DNA of 14,367 nucleotides from Opitutia bacterium UBA3151. Its GTDB lineage: Bacteria; Verrucomicrobiota; Verrucomicrobiia; Opitutales; Seribacteraceae. Below the pieces are notes generated by a model. That model made no database searches. It saw only the letters and a list, made by a program, of their open reading frames with translations, and was not told the DNA's origin. Positions 1 through 7,568 of the stretch are shown here, one piece after another; within the stretch, counting starts at the first letter, position 1; each line of letters starts with the position of its first letter. Made by a program: the position numbers and the translations under genes. The stretch covers positions 1,735 through 16,101 of the forward strand of contig DEYT01000156.1 in assembly GCA_002364975.1 (NCBI GenBank), given 5' to 3'.

Positions 1-139
1 GAAATTAAAACCTGAGCAAAGGAATTTAATGTCAAAGCGTTGCCGGGAATATGCTGAGCAGTACTTATCAAATGATATCATGATTGAAGGGTACCAGTCC
101 TTATTTGAAGACCTTAAGAAAACCATAACATTGAATTAA
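1..139 (+). CDS. Probable glycosyltransferase, C-terminal end only (5' truncated)
   Basis: The window opens inside a gene read in the frame starting at base 2 and ending at TAA 137-139, followed at once by a second in-frame TAA (140-142). Only 45 residues are visible. They contain an R-E-Y-A-E-Q-Y stretch, then an acidic/hydrophobic tail with GYQSLFEDL, which is the usual look of the last helices of a GT-B fold glycosyltransferase (a charged 'rEyae.yls' helix, then a short C-terminal helix). The neighbouring genes are polysaccharide biosynthesis genes in the same orientation, which fits. No catalytic motif is in view, so the family call rests on the C-terminal pattern plus context. It could also be another type of cluster protein. 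Confidence 0.5.
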   Translation, partial: KLKPEQRNLMSKRCREYAEQYLSNDIMIEGYQSLFEDLKKTITLN

Positions 140-157
140 TAATCCTCCGGTAAGGAA

Positions 158-1291
158 ATAAAGCACACCAAGCCAAAGGTTTTAATAGTCGGCGCTTTCC
201 CTAAAAAAAATGGAAAAGTTTTCGGAGGATTTGTGACCGTTTGCAATGCACTTTTGGAATCCTCTTTTCAAGATAAATTCAGATTAATTTTGATTGATTC
301 TACGCAATCTAAGAACCCTCCTCCCAATTTTCTGATCCGAAGTGGATTTGCTTTAAGGCGTTTTTTCTTATTCGTTCGCCATTTGATTTTAGAAAAACCA
401 CAAGCAGTTTTGATCTTTACTGCGAGTGGATTCGGATTACTAGAAAAAGGAATGATGGGGCGACTTGCTCAAAAAAGGGGTGTTCCAAATTTAATGTTTC
501 CAGGTGGTGGTTATTTGCTCAAGAACTATGACAATTCACTTCGTATGAAATTTTTTTCATCCATTGCCTTAAAAAAAGCGGATAAAATTTTATGTCAGGG
601 CAAACAATGGCAAAACTTTGCCGTGGAGAAGTTGGGGTTTTCCTTAGAAAATACTCCAATTGTAGAGAATTGGACTGCTACCGAAAGGTTTCTTAAGATA
701 GGAGATGAAAGAGATTTCTCTGATATGAGCGATAAAAGGATACGCGTTTTATTTGTAGGATGGATGGACCGTGAAAAGGGTGTAATGGAAATTCTCGATG
801 CCCTTGTTCATTCCTCTCTCTCCCAAAGTATTTCCCTTGAACTAGTAGGAGAAGGAAATGCTTACATGGATGCCCTAGAACGGGTAGAGAAAAATTCTTT
901 GTCTGAAATTGTTAGTTTTCGAGGATGGTTACAAGCAGGGGACTTGGAGGCCACTTACCGAAATGCGGATGTGTTTCTTTTACCTTCTTGGATGGAAGGT
1001 TTACCCAATGCAATGGTGGAGGCCATGGCTGCAGGTTTAGTTCCCGTGGTTTCTGCTGTAGGCAATATTCCAAGTGTGGTGACTCATGGAGAAAACGGTT
1101 TGTTGGTGCAACCCAAAGATTCACGATCCATAGAGTTGGCACTTCAGCAAATCCTTTTGGATCGATCCTTGATCAAAAAATTGGGAAAGGAAGCATGCCA
1201 ATTTGCTCGAGAAAATTTTTCCACTGAGGTTGCAGTGGGAAAACTCACCAAGGTTTTATTAGAAGTCATTAATTCTTCATATACGAAATAG
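158..1291 (+). CDS. Glycosyltransferase family 4 (GT-B fold)
   Basis: A retaining glycosyltransferase that would add a sugar from a nucleotide-sugar donor to the lipid-linked polysaccharide repeat at the cytoplasmic face. The C-terminal half has the GT4 donor-site signature: E-x7-E in EGLPNAMVE (E280 and E288 counting from base 158), followed by AMAAGLVPVVS, and earlier RVLFVGWMDREKGV. The start is problematic. The first canonical start in frame is GTG 233, but the 25 codons before it read PKVLIVGAFPKKNGKVFGGF, the expected first beta strand and glycine loop of this fold. No ATG, GTG or TTG lies between the upstream stops (137-142) and 233. ATA 158 would give MKHTKPKVLIVG, a natural-looking N-terminus, so I extend to it. 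A conservative annotation would be 233-1291 (352 aa). It lies 18 nt after the previous gene's first stop and 9 nt before the next gene. Acceptor and donor are unknown. Confidence 0.9.
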   Translation: MKHTKPKVLIVGAFPKKNGKVFGGFVTVCNALLESSFQDKFRLILIDSTQSKNPPPNFLIRSGFALRRFFLFVRHLILEKPQAVLIFTASGFGLLEKGMMGRLAQKRGVPNLMFPGGGYLLKNYDNSLRMKFFSSIALKKADKILCQGKQWQNFAVEKLGFSLENTPIVENWTATERFLKIGDERDFSDMSDKRIRVLFVGWMDREKGVMEILDALVHSSLSQSISLELVGEGNAYMDALERVEKNSLSEIVSFRGWLQAGDLEATYRNADVFLLPSWMEGLPNAMVEAMAAGLVPVVSAVGNIPSVVTHGENGLLVQPKDSRSIELALQQILLDRSLIKKLGKEACQFARENFSTEVAVGKLTKVLLEVINSSYTK

Positions 1292-1300
1292 AATCCAAAT

Positions 1301-2674
1301 ATGTCCTATAGCGTAAAAAAAGACCTCTATAAAAAAATGCCATTATGGATGAAAAAGATTTGCTGCAAAGTACCATTTTCTATGATTGCAGGGAAGGAGT
1401 ACAGGGAGGTTTACCATCGGGGCGATTGGTTTGATCAAGCTTCAAGGGAAGAAATATTGGCCTATCAGGAAAGAGCACTAGGAAGACTTTTAAGGCATGC
1501 AACCATGGAGGTACCAGCGTATTTTTTTTTGAGAAGTGTGGTCGAGAAGTTCAACCCACTTGAGGCTTTATCTGCTTTTCCATTTCTTGAAAAAGAAGAA
1601 CTGCAAAAATATCCCGATCGATATCTGTCTAGAAACCTTGACCAAACCCCATGCTATGAAACGACCACTGGAGGCACATCCGGGAACCAATTGCGTTTTC
1701 ATTTGGACGATCATTCTCAATCTATGGAGACTGGATTCATGCATCGGCAATGGAAGCGAGTAAAGTACAAAGCCAAGGATAAGAAAGTTGTTTTTCGTGG
1801 GGTAAGCTTTGATAACTTAAAACCCAATGTATTCTGGCAGGAGAATCCAATCTACAATGAGATTCAGTTTTCTCCTTTTCATATGAGTGACGCAAACTTG
1901 GAATCTTATCTTATCGAGTTCATTCGTTATCAACCGAAATTCGTGCATGGATACCCTTCTGCAGTTGAAATATTTGCGGATTATATTTTGCGAAATGATA
2001 AAACAAAGTTGATACCAAAAGTGCAGGCAGTATTGCTTGGGTCCGAAGGTACAACCGATCAACAGCGTAGAATTATTGAAAGAGGTTTGGGGGCCAGAGT
2101 TTTTAGTTGGTATGGACTAAGCGAAAGAGTGGCCCTGGGAGGAGAATGTGAAAAAAATTCGAGCTACCATCTTATGCCTGACTATGGATATGTGGAAATT
2201 ATAAAAGAAGATGGTAGTCTCTGTTATGAGGAAGGTGATGAGGGGGAAATCGTTGGAACAAACCTCTTTAATTTTTCGATGCCATTTATTCGTTATAAAA
2301 CCGGGGATTGGGCGAAACGCCTGTCTGCTGAATGTGAATGCGGAAGGAATTGGGATCGAATAACTGAGGTGAAGGGAAGATGGAAAAAAGAATTTGTAGT
2401 CGGATCTAGTGGGGCAAAAATTTCAACGGCAGCGTTGAATATGCATGGAGATTTATTCAACTCAGTACAACGGTTTCAATATTTCCAGGATAAGCCCGGT
2501 AAGATGGTAATAAAAATTCTTCCCAAGAAAGAATTTTCAAACAGTAGCCAAGAACTTATTGAATCTGCATATAAGAAAAAAGTAGGGGATGAGCTTCAGG
2601 TGAAGATTCGTATAGTGGATGACATACCCTTGACGAAAAGGGGAAAGGTGAAGATGCTAGATTCAAGAATCTAA
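1301..2674 (+). CDS. CapK/PaaK-like adenylate-forming enzyme of a polysaccharide cluster
   Basis: A 457-aa member of the phenylacetate-CoA ligase (PaaK) / CapK branch of AMP-forming enzymes. Visible motifs are the phosphate-binding loop TTTGGTSGNQ near residues 121-130, WYGLSER (about 269-275) in the place of the YG.tE motif, and RYKTGDWA around residue 330 matching the core (Y)RTGD hinge. Then come CECGR and a 'TEVKGR' stretch, and a small C-terminal domain ending ...IPLTKRGKVKML with a conserved-type lysine. Family members adenylate a carboxylic acid and pass it to CoA or another acceptor. Paralogs in capsule clusters (CapK) have no firmly established substrate, so I infer a role in activating an acyl or amino-acid decoration of the polysaccharide. 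ATG start with no Shine-Dalgarno; 9 nt after the GT4 gene. Codons 75-77 contain a run of nine T (1522-1530). Confidence 0.85.
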   Translation: MSYSVKKDLYKKMPLWMKKICCKVPFSMIAGKEYREVYHRGDWFDQASREEILAYQERALGRLLRHATMEVPAYFFLRSVVEKFNPLEALSAFPFLEKEELQKYPDRYLSRNLDQTPCYETTTGGTSGNQLRFHLDDHSQSMETGFMHRQWKRVKYKAKDKKVVFRGVSFDNLKPNVFWQENPIYNEIQFSPFHMSDANLESYLIEFIRYQPKFVHGYPSAVEIFADYILRNDKTKLIPKVQAVLLGSEGTTDQQRRIIERGLGARVFSWYGLSERVALGGECEKNSSYHLMPDYGYVEIIKEDGSLCYEEGDEGEIVGTNLFNFSMPFIRYKTGDWAKRLSAECECGRNWDRITEVKGRWKKEFVVGSSGAKISTAALNMHGDLFNSVQRFQYFQDKPGKMVIKILPKKEFSNSSQELIESAYKKKVGDELQVKIRIVDDIPLTKRGKVKMLDSRI

Positions 2675-2704
2675 GGAGCAAAAATTTCTCGTTAATCATA
2701 AAAA

Positions 2705-4825
2705 ATGAAACAAATCCTGCAGTCCTTAAAAACTGGAAAAACGGAAATCTCTGAGGTGCCGCTTCCTGCAGTTCATGATCGTGAAGTATTAGTGCAAACC
2801 CACAATTCTCTCGTCTCTGCAGGGACCGAAAGAATGTTGGTTGAGTTCGGTAAAGCTGGTTGGATTGAAAAGGCAAAACAGCAGCCTGACAAAGTGAAGA
2901 TGGTGCTAGATAAGATTAAGAGCGACGGCTTAGCACCCACTATTGAATCCGTTTTTGCTAAACTGGAGCAGCCTTTGCCCCTAGGTTACTGCAATGCGGG
3001 AAAAATAATGCAAGTTGGCAAGGGGGTTCTTGGATTTCAGGAAGGAGATCGTGTTGTGAGTAATGGACAGCATGCTGAATTTGTAAGTGTTCCACAAATA
3101 CTTTGTGCAAAGATTCCTGATTCAGTATCAGATGAGGAAGCATCTTTTGCTGTTCTTGGTTCGATTGCATTGCAGGGGATTCGGTTGGCTAAACCTACTC
3201 TTGGAGAGAGTGTTGTGGTCATGGGAGCGGGACTAATAGGGTTGATGACCATACAACTCCTTCGTGCTCAAGGTTGCAGAGTAATGGCAGTTGATTTTGA
3301 TAAAAGCCGCTTACAATTGGCTTCGGAGTTTGGGGCTGAGATCATGGATTTATCCAGTGGAGGGGATGTTGTTGATGTTGTGCATGGCTTTTCTAGAGGG
3401 TATGGTGCAGATGCGGTTTTGATCACGGTTTCTAGTAAAAGTAATGATCCAGTATCACATGCAGCGAAAATGAGCCGGAAAAGAGGAAGAATCATTCTTA
3501 TTGGAGTTACCGGACTAGGACTATCCCGTGCTGACTTTTATGAAAAAGAATTAACTTTTCAAGTGAGCTGTTCCTACGGTCCAGGTCGATATGATCCTGG
3601 TTATGAAGAAAAGGGAAATGATTATCCCATTGGTTTTGTTCGTTGGACGGAGCAAAGAAATTTTCAGGCAGTTTTGGATATGATGGCCGAAAAGAAATTA
3701 AATGTCCGACCACTTATCTCTCATCGGTATTCTATTTCGGAGGCTGAAAAAGCATATGATTTGATTTTATCTTCGAATCCTTCCTTGGGAATTCTACTAG
3801 AATATGAAATTCAGGAATTTAACAAAAAGGATAACCTTATCCACCTCACAAAACCGAAGAGTCTCGGCGAGGGGGATATTGGACTGAGTTTTATTGGCTC
3901 AGGAAGTTTTGCCACTAAGGTATTAATTCCTGCATTTCAGAAAACCGGAGTTTCCTTACTTGGCATTGCTTCAAAAAATGGGGTAAGTGGTTCCACTTAT
4001 GGAAAAAAGTTTGGATTTCAACAGACCACAACTGATGTAGAGAAATTGTTGCAAGATGAAAAATCGAAGGTGGTGGTAATTGCCTCCAAGCATGATAGCC
4101 ATGCAAAATATGTTAAAATGGCCTTGTCTGCGGGAAAGCATGTTTTTGTTGAGAAACCCCTTTGTCTTACTCATGACGAGTTGCGTGATTTAGAAGAATT
4201 TTATGAAACCTTAAGCGGAGATGATAATAAACCATCGCTAATGGTTGGCTATAATCGTCGATTCTCCCCTCAAATAAAAAAAATAAAAGAATTATTGTCT
4301 TACTACAACGAGCCAAAATCTTTTATCCTGACGGTTAATGCTGGTCAGATTCCTACGGGCCATTGGTTGCACGACGAGGAGATTGGAGGTGGCAGAATCC
4401 TTGGAGAGGGATGCCATTTTATTGACCTGCTCCGTTTTCTTTCTGGTTCTGCAATTAAAGGTTTTACTAAGTCGAGTATGAATTCTGAAAATGGTGACAC
4501 CACCAGCATACAATTGAGCTTTAGGGATGGGTCCATCGGATCTATGCACTATTTCGCTAATGGTAGTAAGGAATTTCCAAAGGAGAGGATGGAGGTTTTT
4601 TGCTCTGGGAAAATTTTGCAACTGGATAACTTTAGAAAACTCCGTGGTTTTAGCTGGCCGGGTTTTCGATCCATGAATCTTCGGAAGCAAGATAAGGGAC
4701 ACCATGCATGTGTCCATTCTTTTATTGAATCCCTTCGAGAGGGTAAACCGAGTCCGATTTCGATTAAGGAAATTTTTGAAGTAACCCGAGTCTCGATTGA
4801 CTTGCAAAATAATTTATGCTCATAG
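2705..4825 (+). CDS. Bi-domain oxidoreductase: zinc-less MDR dehydrogenase fused to Gfo/Idh/MocA dehydrogenase
   Basis: A 706-aa two-enzyme fusion. Residues about 1-365 form an alcohol dehydrogenase-like MDR domain with the Rossmann loop GAGLIGLM near 175 followed by an acidic strand end (VMAVDFD), typical of NAD binding. Residues about 390-706 form a Gfo/Idh/MocA domain, with IGSGSFATK near 395, the EKP motif at E483-K484-P485, and GEGCHFIDLLRFLSG with H571-x2-D574. The MDR half lacks the usual catalytic zinc ligands: SAGTER replaces the C-G-x-C-x-(S/T)D region, PLGYCNAGKI replaces GHE-x-x-G, and there is no four-cysteine structural zinc lobe. NCBI-style annotation calls such fusions 'bi-domain-containing oxidoreductase', and they are common in capsule/EPS clusters with undefined substrate. 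An in-frame TAA sits just before ATG 2705, fixing the start; AAGGAG at 2673-2678 is too far upstream to serve it. Overlaps the next gene by 10 nt, implying translational coupling. Confidence 0.9.
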   Translation: MKQILQSLKTGKTEISEVPLPAVHDREVLVQTHNSLVSAGTERMLVEFGKAGWIEKAKQQPDKVKMVLDKIKSDGLAPTIESVFAKLEQPLPLGYCNAGKIMQVGKGVLGFQEGDRVVSNGQHAEFVSVPQILCAKIPDSVSDEEASFAVLGSIALQGIRLAKPTLGESVVVMGAGLIGLMTIQLLRAQGCRVMAVDFDKSRLQLASEFGAEIMDLSSGGDVVDVVHGFSRGYGADAVLITVSSKSNDPVSHAAKMSRKRGRIILIGVTGLGLSRADFYEKELTFQVSCSYGPGRYDPGYEEKGNDYPIGFVRWTEQRNFQAVLDMMAEKKLNVRPLISHRYSISEAEKAYDLILSSNPSLGILLEYEIQEFNKKDNLIHLTKPKSLGEGDIGLSFIGSGSFATKVLIPAFQKTGVSLLGIASKNGVSGSTYGKKFGFQQTTTDVEKLLQDEKSKVVVIASKHDSHAKYVKMALSAGKHVFVEKPLCLTHDELRDLEEFYETLSGDDNKPSLMVGYNRRFSPQIKKIKELLSYYNEPKSFILTVNAGQIPTGHWLHDEEIGGGRILGEGCHFIDLLRFLSGSAIKGFTKSSMNSENGDTTSIQLSFRDGSIGSMHYFANGSKEFPKERMEVFCSGKILQLDNFRKLRGFSWPGFRSMNLRKQDKGHHACVHSFIESLREGKPSPISIKEIFEVTRVSIDLQNNLCS

Positions 4826-5910
4826 ATTTAATTGCTGGAGCTAGACCTAATTTTATGAAGATTGCCTCTATTATTCAGGCAATTGAAAAAAGGGCTGAAA
4901 TTTCTAAGGCTTTTGGCTACCGCCTAGTTCACACTGGTCAGCATTACGATCAGAATATGTCAGCTACTTTTTTCTCCCAGTTGGGAATTCCTGAACCTGA
5001 TGTAAACCTTGGTGTTGGATCTGGTTCGCAAGCCGAGCAAACTGCGGGGATCATGACTGCCTACGAGAATCTACTTGTAGAAAAACCTTGTAATCTTTGC
5101 TTAGTGGTTGGGGATGTCACTTCCACCATGTCTTGTGCCATTACTGCCCAAAAATTAAAAACTGAAGTGGCTCATGTTGAAGCTGGAATTCGATCAAATG
5201 ATTGGTCCATGCCTGAGGAAATTAATCGGATGGTCACGGATTCAATCAGTAATTATTGCTTTACCACTAGTGAGAATGCCAATCAGAACTTAATAAGTTT
5301 AGGGGTTCCAAATGATCGGATCTTTTTTGTGGGAAATACTATGATCGATACTCTGCTCAAAAATATGGATAGGTTTTGCAAGCCTTCATTTTGGGATGAG
5401 CTACACTTACAAAAACAAGATTATTTTGTTCTTACACTCCATCGGCCAGGAAATGTGGATGAGGCCGAAAATTTCATAAGCCTTCTTACCACAATAGAAC
5501 AGTGTGCACGGGGAAAGACAGTTGTCTATCCGGTGCATCCTCGATCTGCTAAAAACATGAGTAGTCTTGGAAGCCTTACCTCCAATATTGCATTCATTGA
5601 ACCACAACCCTATTTAGAGTTTAATTATCTAGTTCAGAATGCAAAAGCCGTGATTACGGATTCTGGAGGAATCACCGAAGAAACTACCGTCATGGGAATT
5701 CCCTGTATGACTTTGCGGGATTCAACAGAGCGCCCTGAAACCATATCCATGGGGACAAATGAATTGGTTGGTACAGAGCCTGAGAACCTTATTCCTTACT
5801 TTGATTGTCTTTTCCAGGGTAATTGGAAAGAAGGAAAAATCCCGCCTAAGTGGGATGGGAAAACGGGTGACAGAATCGTTGGTCACATAGAAGAAATTCT
5901 ACTTGCTTGA
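4816..5910 (+). CDS. wecB: UDP-N-acetylglucosamine 2-epimerase, non-hydrolysing
   Basis: Interconverts UDP-GlcNAc and UDP-ManNAc in the cytoplasm, feeding a ManNAc-derived sugar into the polysaccharide. 364 aa, normal length for the family. The N-terminus AGARPNFMK carries R10 and K15 in the positions known from E. coli WecB. Further family motifs are HTGQHYD (39-45), VVGDVTST with D100, HVEAGIRS with E122, MPEEINR with E134/E135 and R138, TLHRPGNVD, and DSGGITEE...RPETI at the donor site. Starts at ATG inside the end of the fusion oxidoreductase (10-nt overlap), and its TGA overlaps the TTG start of the next gene. No UDP-ManNAc dehydrogenase (WecC) is in the window, so whether the product is oxidised to ManNAcA is unknown. 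The symbol reflects family membership; mnaA is a synonym. Confidence 0.93.
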   Translation: MLIDLIAGARPNFMKIASIIQAIEKRAEISKAFGYRLVHTGQHYDQNMSATFFSQLGIPEPDVNLGVGSGSQAEQTAGIMTAYENLLVEKPCNLCLVVGDVTSTMSCAITAQKLKTEVAHVEAGIRSNDWSMPEEINRMVTDSISNYCFTTSENANQNLISLGVPNDRIFFVGNTMIDTLLKNMDRFCKPSFWDELHLQKQDYFVLTLHRPGNVDEAENFISLLTTIEQCARGKTVVYPVHPRSAKNMSSLGSLTSNIAFIEPQPYLEFNYLVQNAKAVITDSGGITEETTVMGIPCMTLRDSTERPETISMGTNELVGTEPENLIPYFDCLFQGNWKEGKIPPKWDGKTGDRIVGHIEEILLA

Positions 5911-7565
5911 AAAAAATCTTACTTTATTGGCATACCCTTCGTTTTCTTAAGCCCATCCAAATTTTTGGAAGAATTTGGTTTTATTTTAATCGGGTCAAAA
6001 TAAGAACAGCTCCAAGTCTGAAAATTCGACAATCTATTGGGAAATGGACTGAACCTATACCCAAAAAAAGCAAGCTCATCAGCTCAAATGTTTTCTTTTT
6101 TTTGAACCTTGAGGGAGATCTAAGAGAGGTTGGCTGGGGTGGGGCAGGTAAGGATAGGCTATGGAAATATAATCTTCATTATTTTGATTATTTGCTAAGT
6201 GAGGATTCGACCGAGAAAGTTGAATGGCATCGAACTTTGATCAATGATTGGATTTTAAAAAACACTGCATTCAAAGGAGTTGGATGGGAGTCTTATCCAA
6301 CTTCATTGAGGATCGTAAATTGGATCAAGTGGACAAAAGCAGGAAATGATTTGGAGGCCGATTGGTTGCAAAGTTTGTCTTTTCAAGCGGAGTGGTTGAG
6401 CAATAGATTAGAGTGGCACATCCGTGGTAACCATTTGCTTTCCAATGCAAAGGCATTGATTTTTGCAGGTTTGTTTATGGAAGGGAAAGAACCTGCCAGA
6501 TGGCTTCGGGTTGGCCTAGAAATAATGGATAGGGAATTGGATGAACAAATTCTTCCTGATGGGGGTCATTTTGAGCGAAGCACAATGTATCAATGTATTG
6601 TTTTAGAAGACTTACTTGATCTAATAAACATTATGGAATCTTATCAACTCGAGAGTGAGGATTTCAAAAGGATCTATGCAAAACTCTTTGACAAAGCTAA
6701 GTTGATGGGGAACTGGTTAAGAGCGATGATCCATCCAGATGGACATATTGCTTACTTTAATGATTCAGCATTAAATGTAGCCGCGGCTCCTGCTTCTCTC
6801 TTTTCTTACATGGATGGGTTAAATTACCATGATTCAAGACCAGAAATGTGCTGCCGTGAACTGGAAAGTTCTGGTTATTTTCGATTATCAAACGAAAAAG
6901 GTTCGGTGACTGCACTTTTAGATGTTGGGCCGATTGGCCCCGACTATCTTCTAGGTCATGCCCATGCAGATACTTTATCATTTGAATTATCTGTTCATGG
7001 TCAAAGAGTTGTGGTAAATGGGGGAACTTCGACTTATGAAGAGGGACAACAAAGAATATTGGAACGGGGAACTTCTTCACACAGTACCGTAGAAATTGAT
7101 CATTTGGATTCCTCCGAGGTATGGAGCTCATTTCGGGTAGCGAAAAGAGCGATGCCATTGAATAAATCACGGGACCTAAGTAGTAGTTCAAAATTCGTTT
7201 CATGTTCACATGATGGATATTCAACTCGATTGAAGGGCCAGCCAATTCATCAAAGAACATGGAAATTCGCTGAAGAACAACTTTTGATCTCAGATCAAAT
7301 CGTATCTAAATCAAAGCACGCAGCCATAGCCCGTTTTATTTTTCACCCTGAAATCCAAATTTCTCAAAATAAAGACGATAGTTCTTGGGCATTAAAAAAG
7401 GATGCCCGGCATCTTGCTGATATTGAAATTCTTTCCGGTTCGGGGAACATAGCGAAGACCACTTATGCCCTTAGTTTTGGTAAACTTGTGGAAACCAGCG
7501 TCCTTGAGGTTTGCTTTGAAAATGGAAAAACGAGCTCAAAAATTATTTGGGACCAAAATGATTAG
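5907..7565 (+). CDS. Heparinase II/III-family protein (alginate-lyase-like)
   Basis: 552 aa with the two-part layout of the family: an alpha/alpha-toroid (about 60-310), then a beta-sandwich domain. Seen in the toroid are WKYNLHYFDYL, SYPTSLRIVNW, RGNHLLSN (R173 to N180) and FERSTMYQ, followed by FNDSA. In the sandwich are GHAHADTLSFEL (H351, H353, D355), GGTSTYEEG, and RGTSSHSTVEID, where family members usually have 'aHNTv'. Characterised relatives are polysaccharide lyases or related uronate-acting enzymes. Embedded in a biosynthetic operon, this one may trim or epimerise the nascent polymer, which is inference. I see no signal peptide: the N-terminus MKKILLYWHTLRFLKPIQIFGR is basic/aromatic without a cleavage site, so the location is unclear. 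Starts at TTG 5907 within a TTGA overlap with wecB; followed 3 nt later by the next GT. Contains a T8 run at 6097-6104. Confidence 0.88.
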   Translation: MKKILLYWHTLRFLKPIQIFGRIWFYFNRVKIRTAPSLKIRQSIGKWTEPIPKKSKLISSNVFFFLNLEGDLREVGWGGAGKDRLWKYNLHYFDYLLSEDSTEKVEWHRTLINDWILKNTAFKGVGWESYPTSLRIVNWIKWTKAGNDLEADWLQSLSFQAEWLSNRLEWHIRGNHLLSNAKALIFAGLFMEGKEPARWLRVGLEIMDRELDEQILPDGGHFERSTMYQCIVLEDLLDLINIMESYQLESEDFKRIYAKLFDKAKLMGNWLRAMIHPDGHIAYFNDSALNVAAAPASLFSYMDGLNYHDSRPEMCCRELESSGYFRLSNEKGSVTALLDVGPIGPDYLLGHAHADTLSFELSVHGQRVVVNGGTSTYEEGQQRILERGTSSHSTVEIDHLDSSEVWSSFRVAKRAMPLNKSRDLSSSSKFVSCSHDGYSTRLKGQPIHQRTWKFAEEQLLISDQIVSKSKHAAIARFIFHPEIQISQNKDDSSWALKKDARHLADIEILSGSGNIAKTTYALSFGKLVETSVLEVCFENGKTSSKIIWDQND

Positions 7566-7568
7566 AGG

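Noticed and set aside
1159..1168. GGATCGATCC palindrome in the first GT4 gene
   Set aside because: A ten-base palindrome inside coding sequence with no loop or partner site; expected by chance.
233..1291. GTG 233 as the true start of the first GT4
   Set aside because: It would remove the first beta strand and glycine loop, which are clearly encoded just upstream; kept only as a conservative alternative.
4292..4807. 171-aa open frame on the - strand
   Set aside because: Lies fully opposite the Gfo/Idh/MocA domain, has no recognisable motif and has shadow-like composition.
6757..7260. 167-aa open frame on the - strand
   Set aside because: Opposite the conserved beta-sandwich part of the heparinase-family gene; no domain features.
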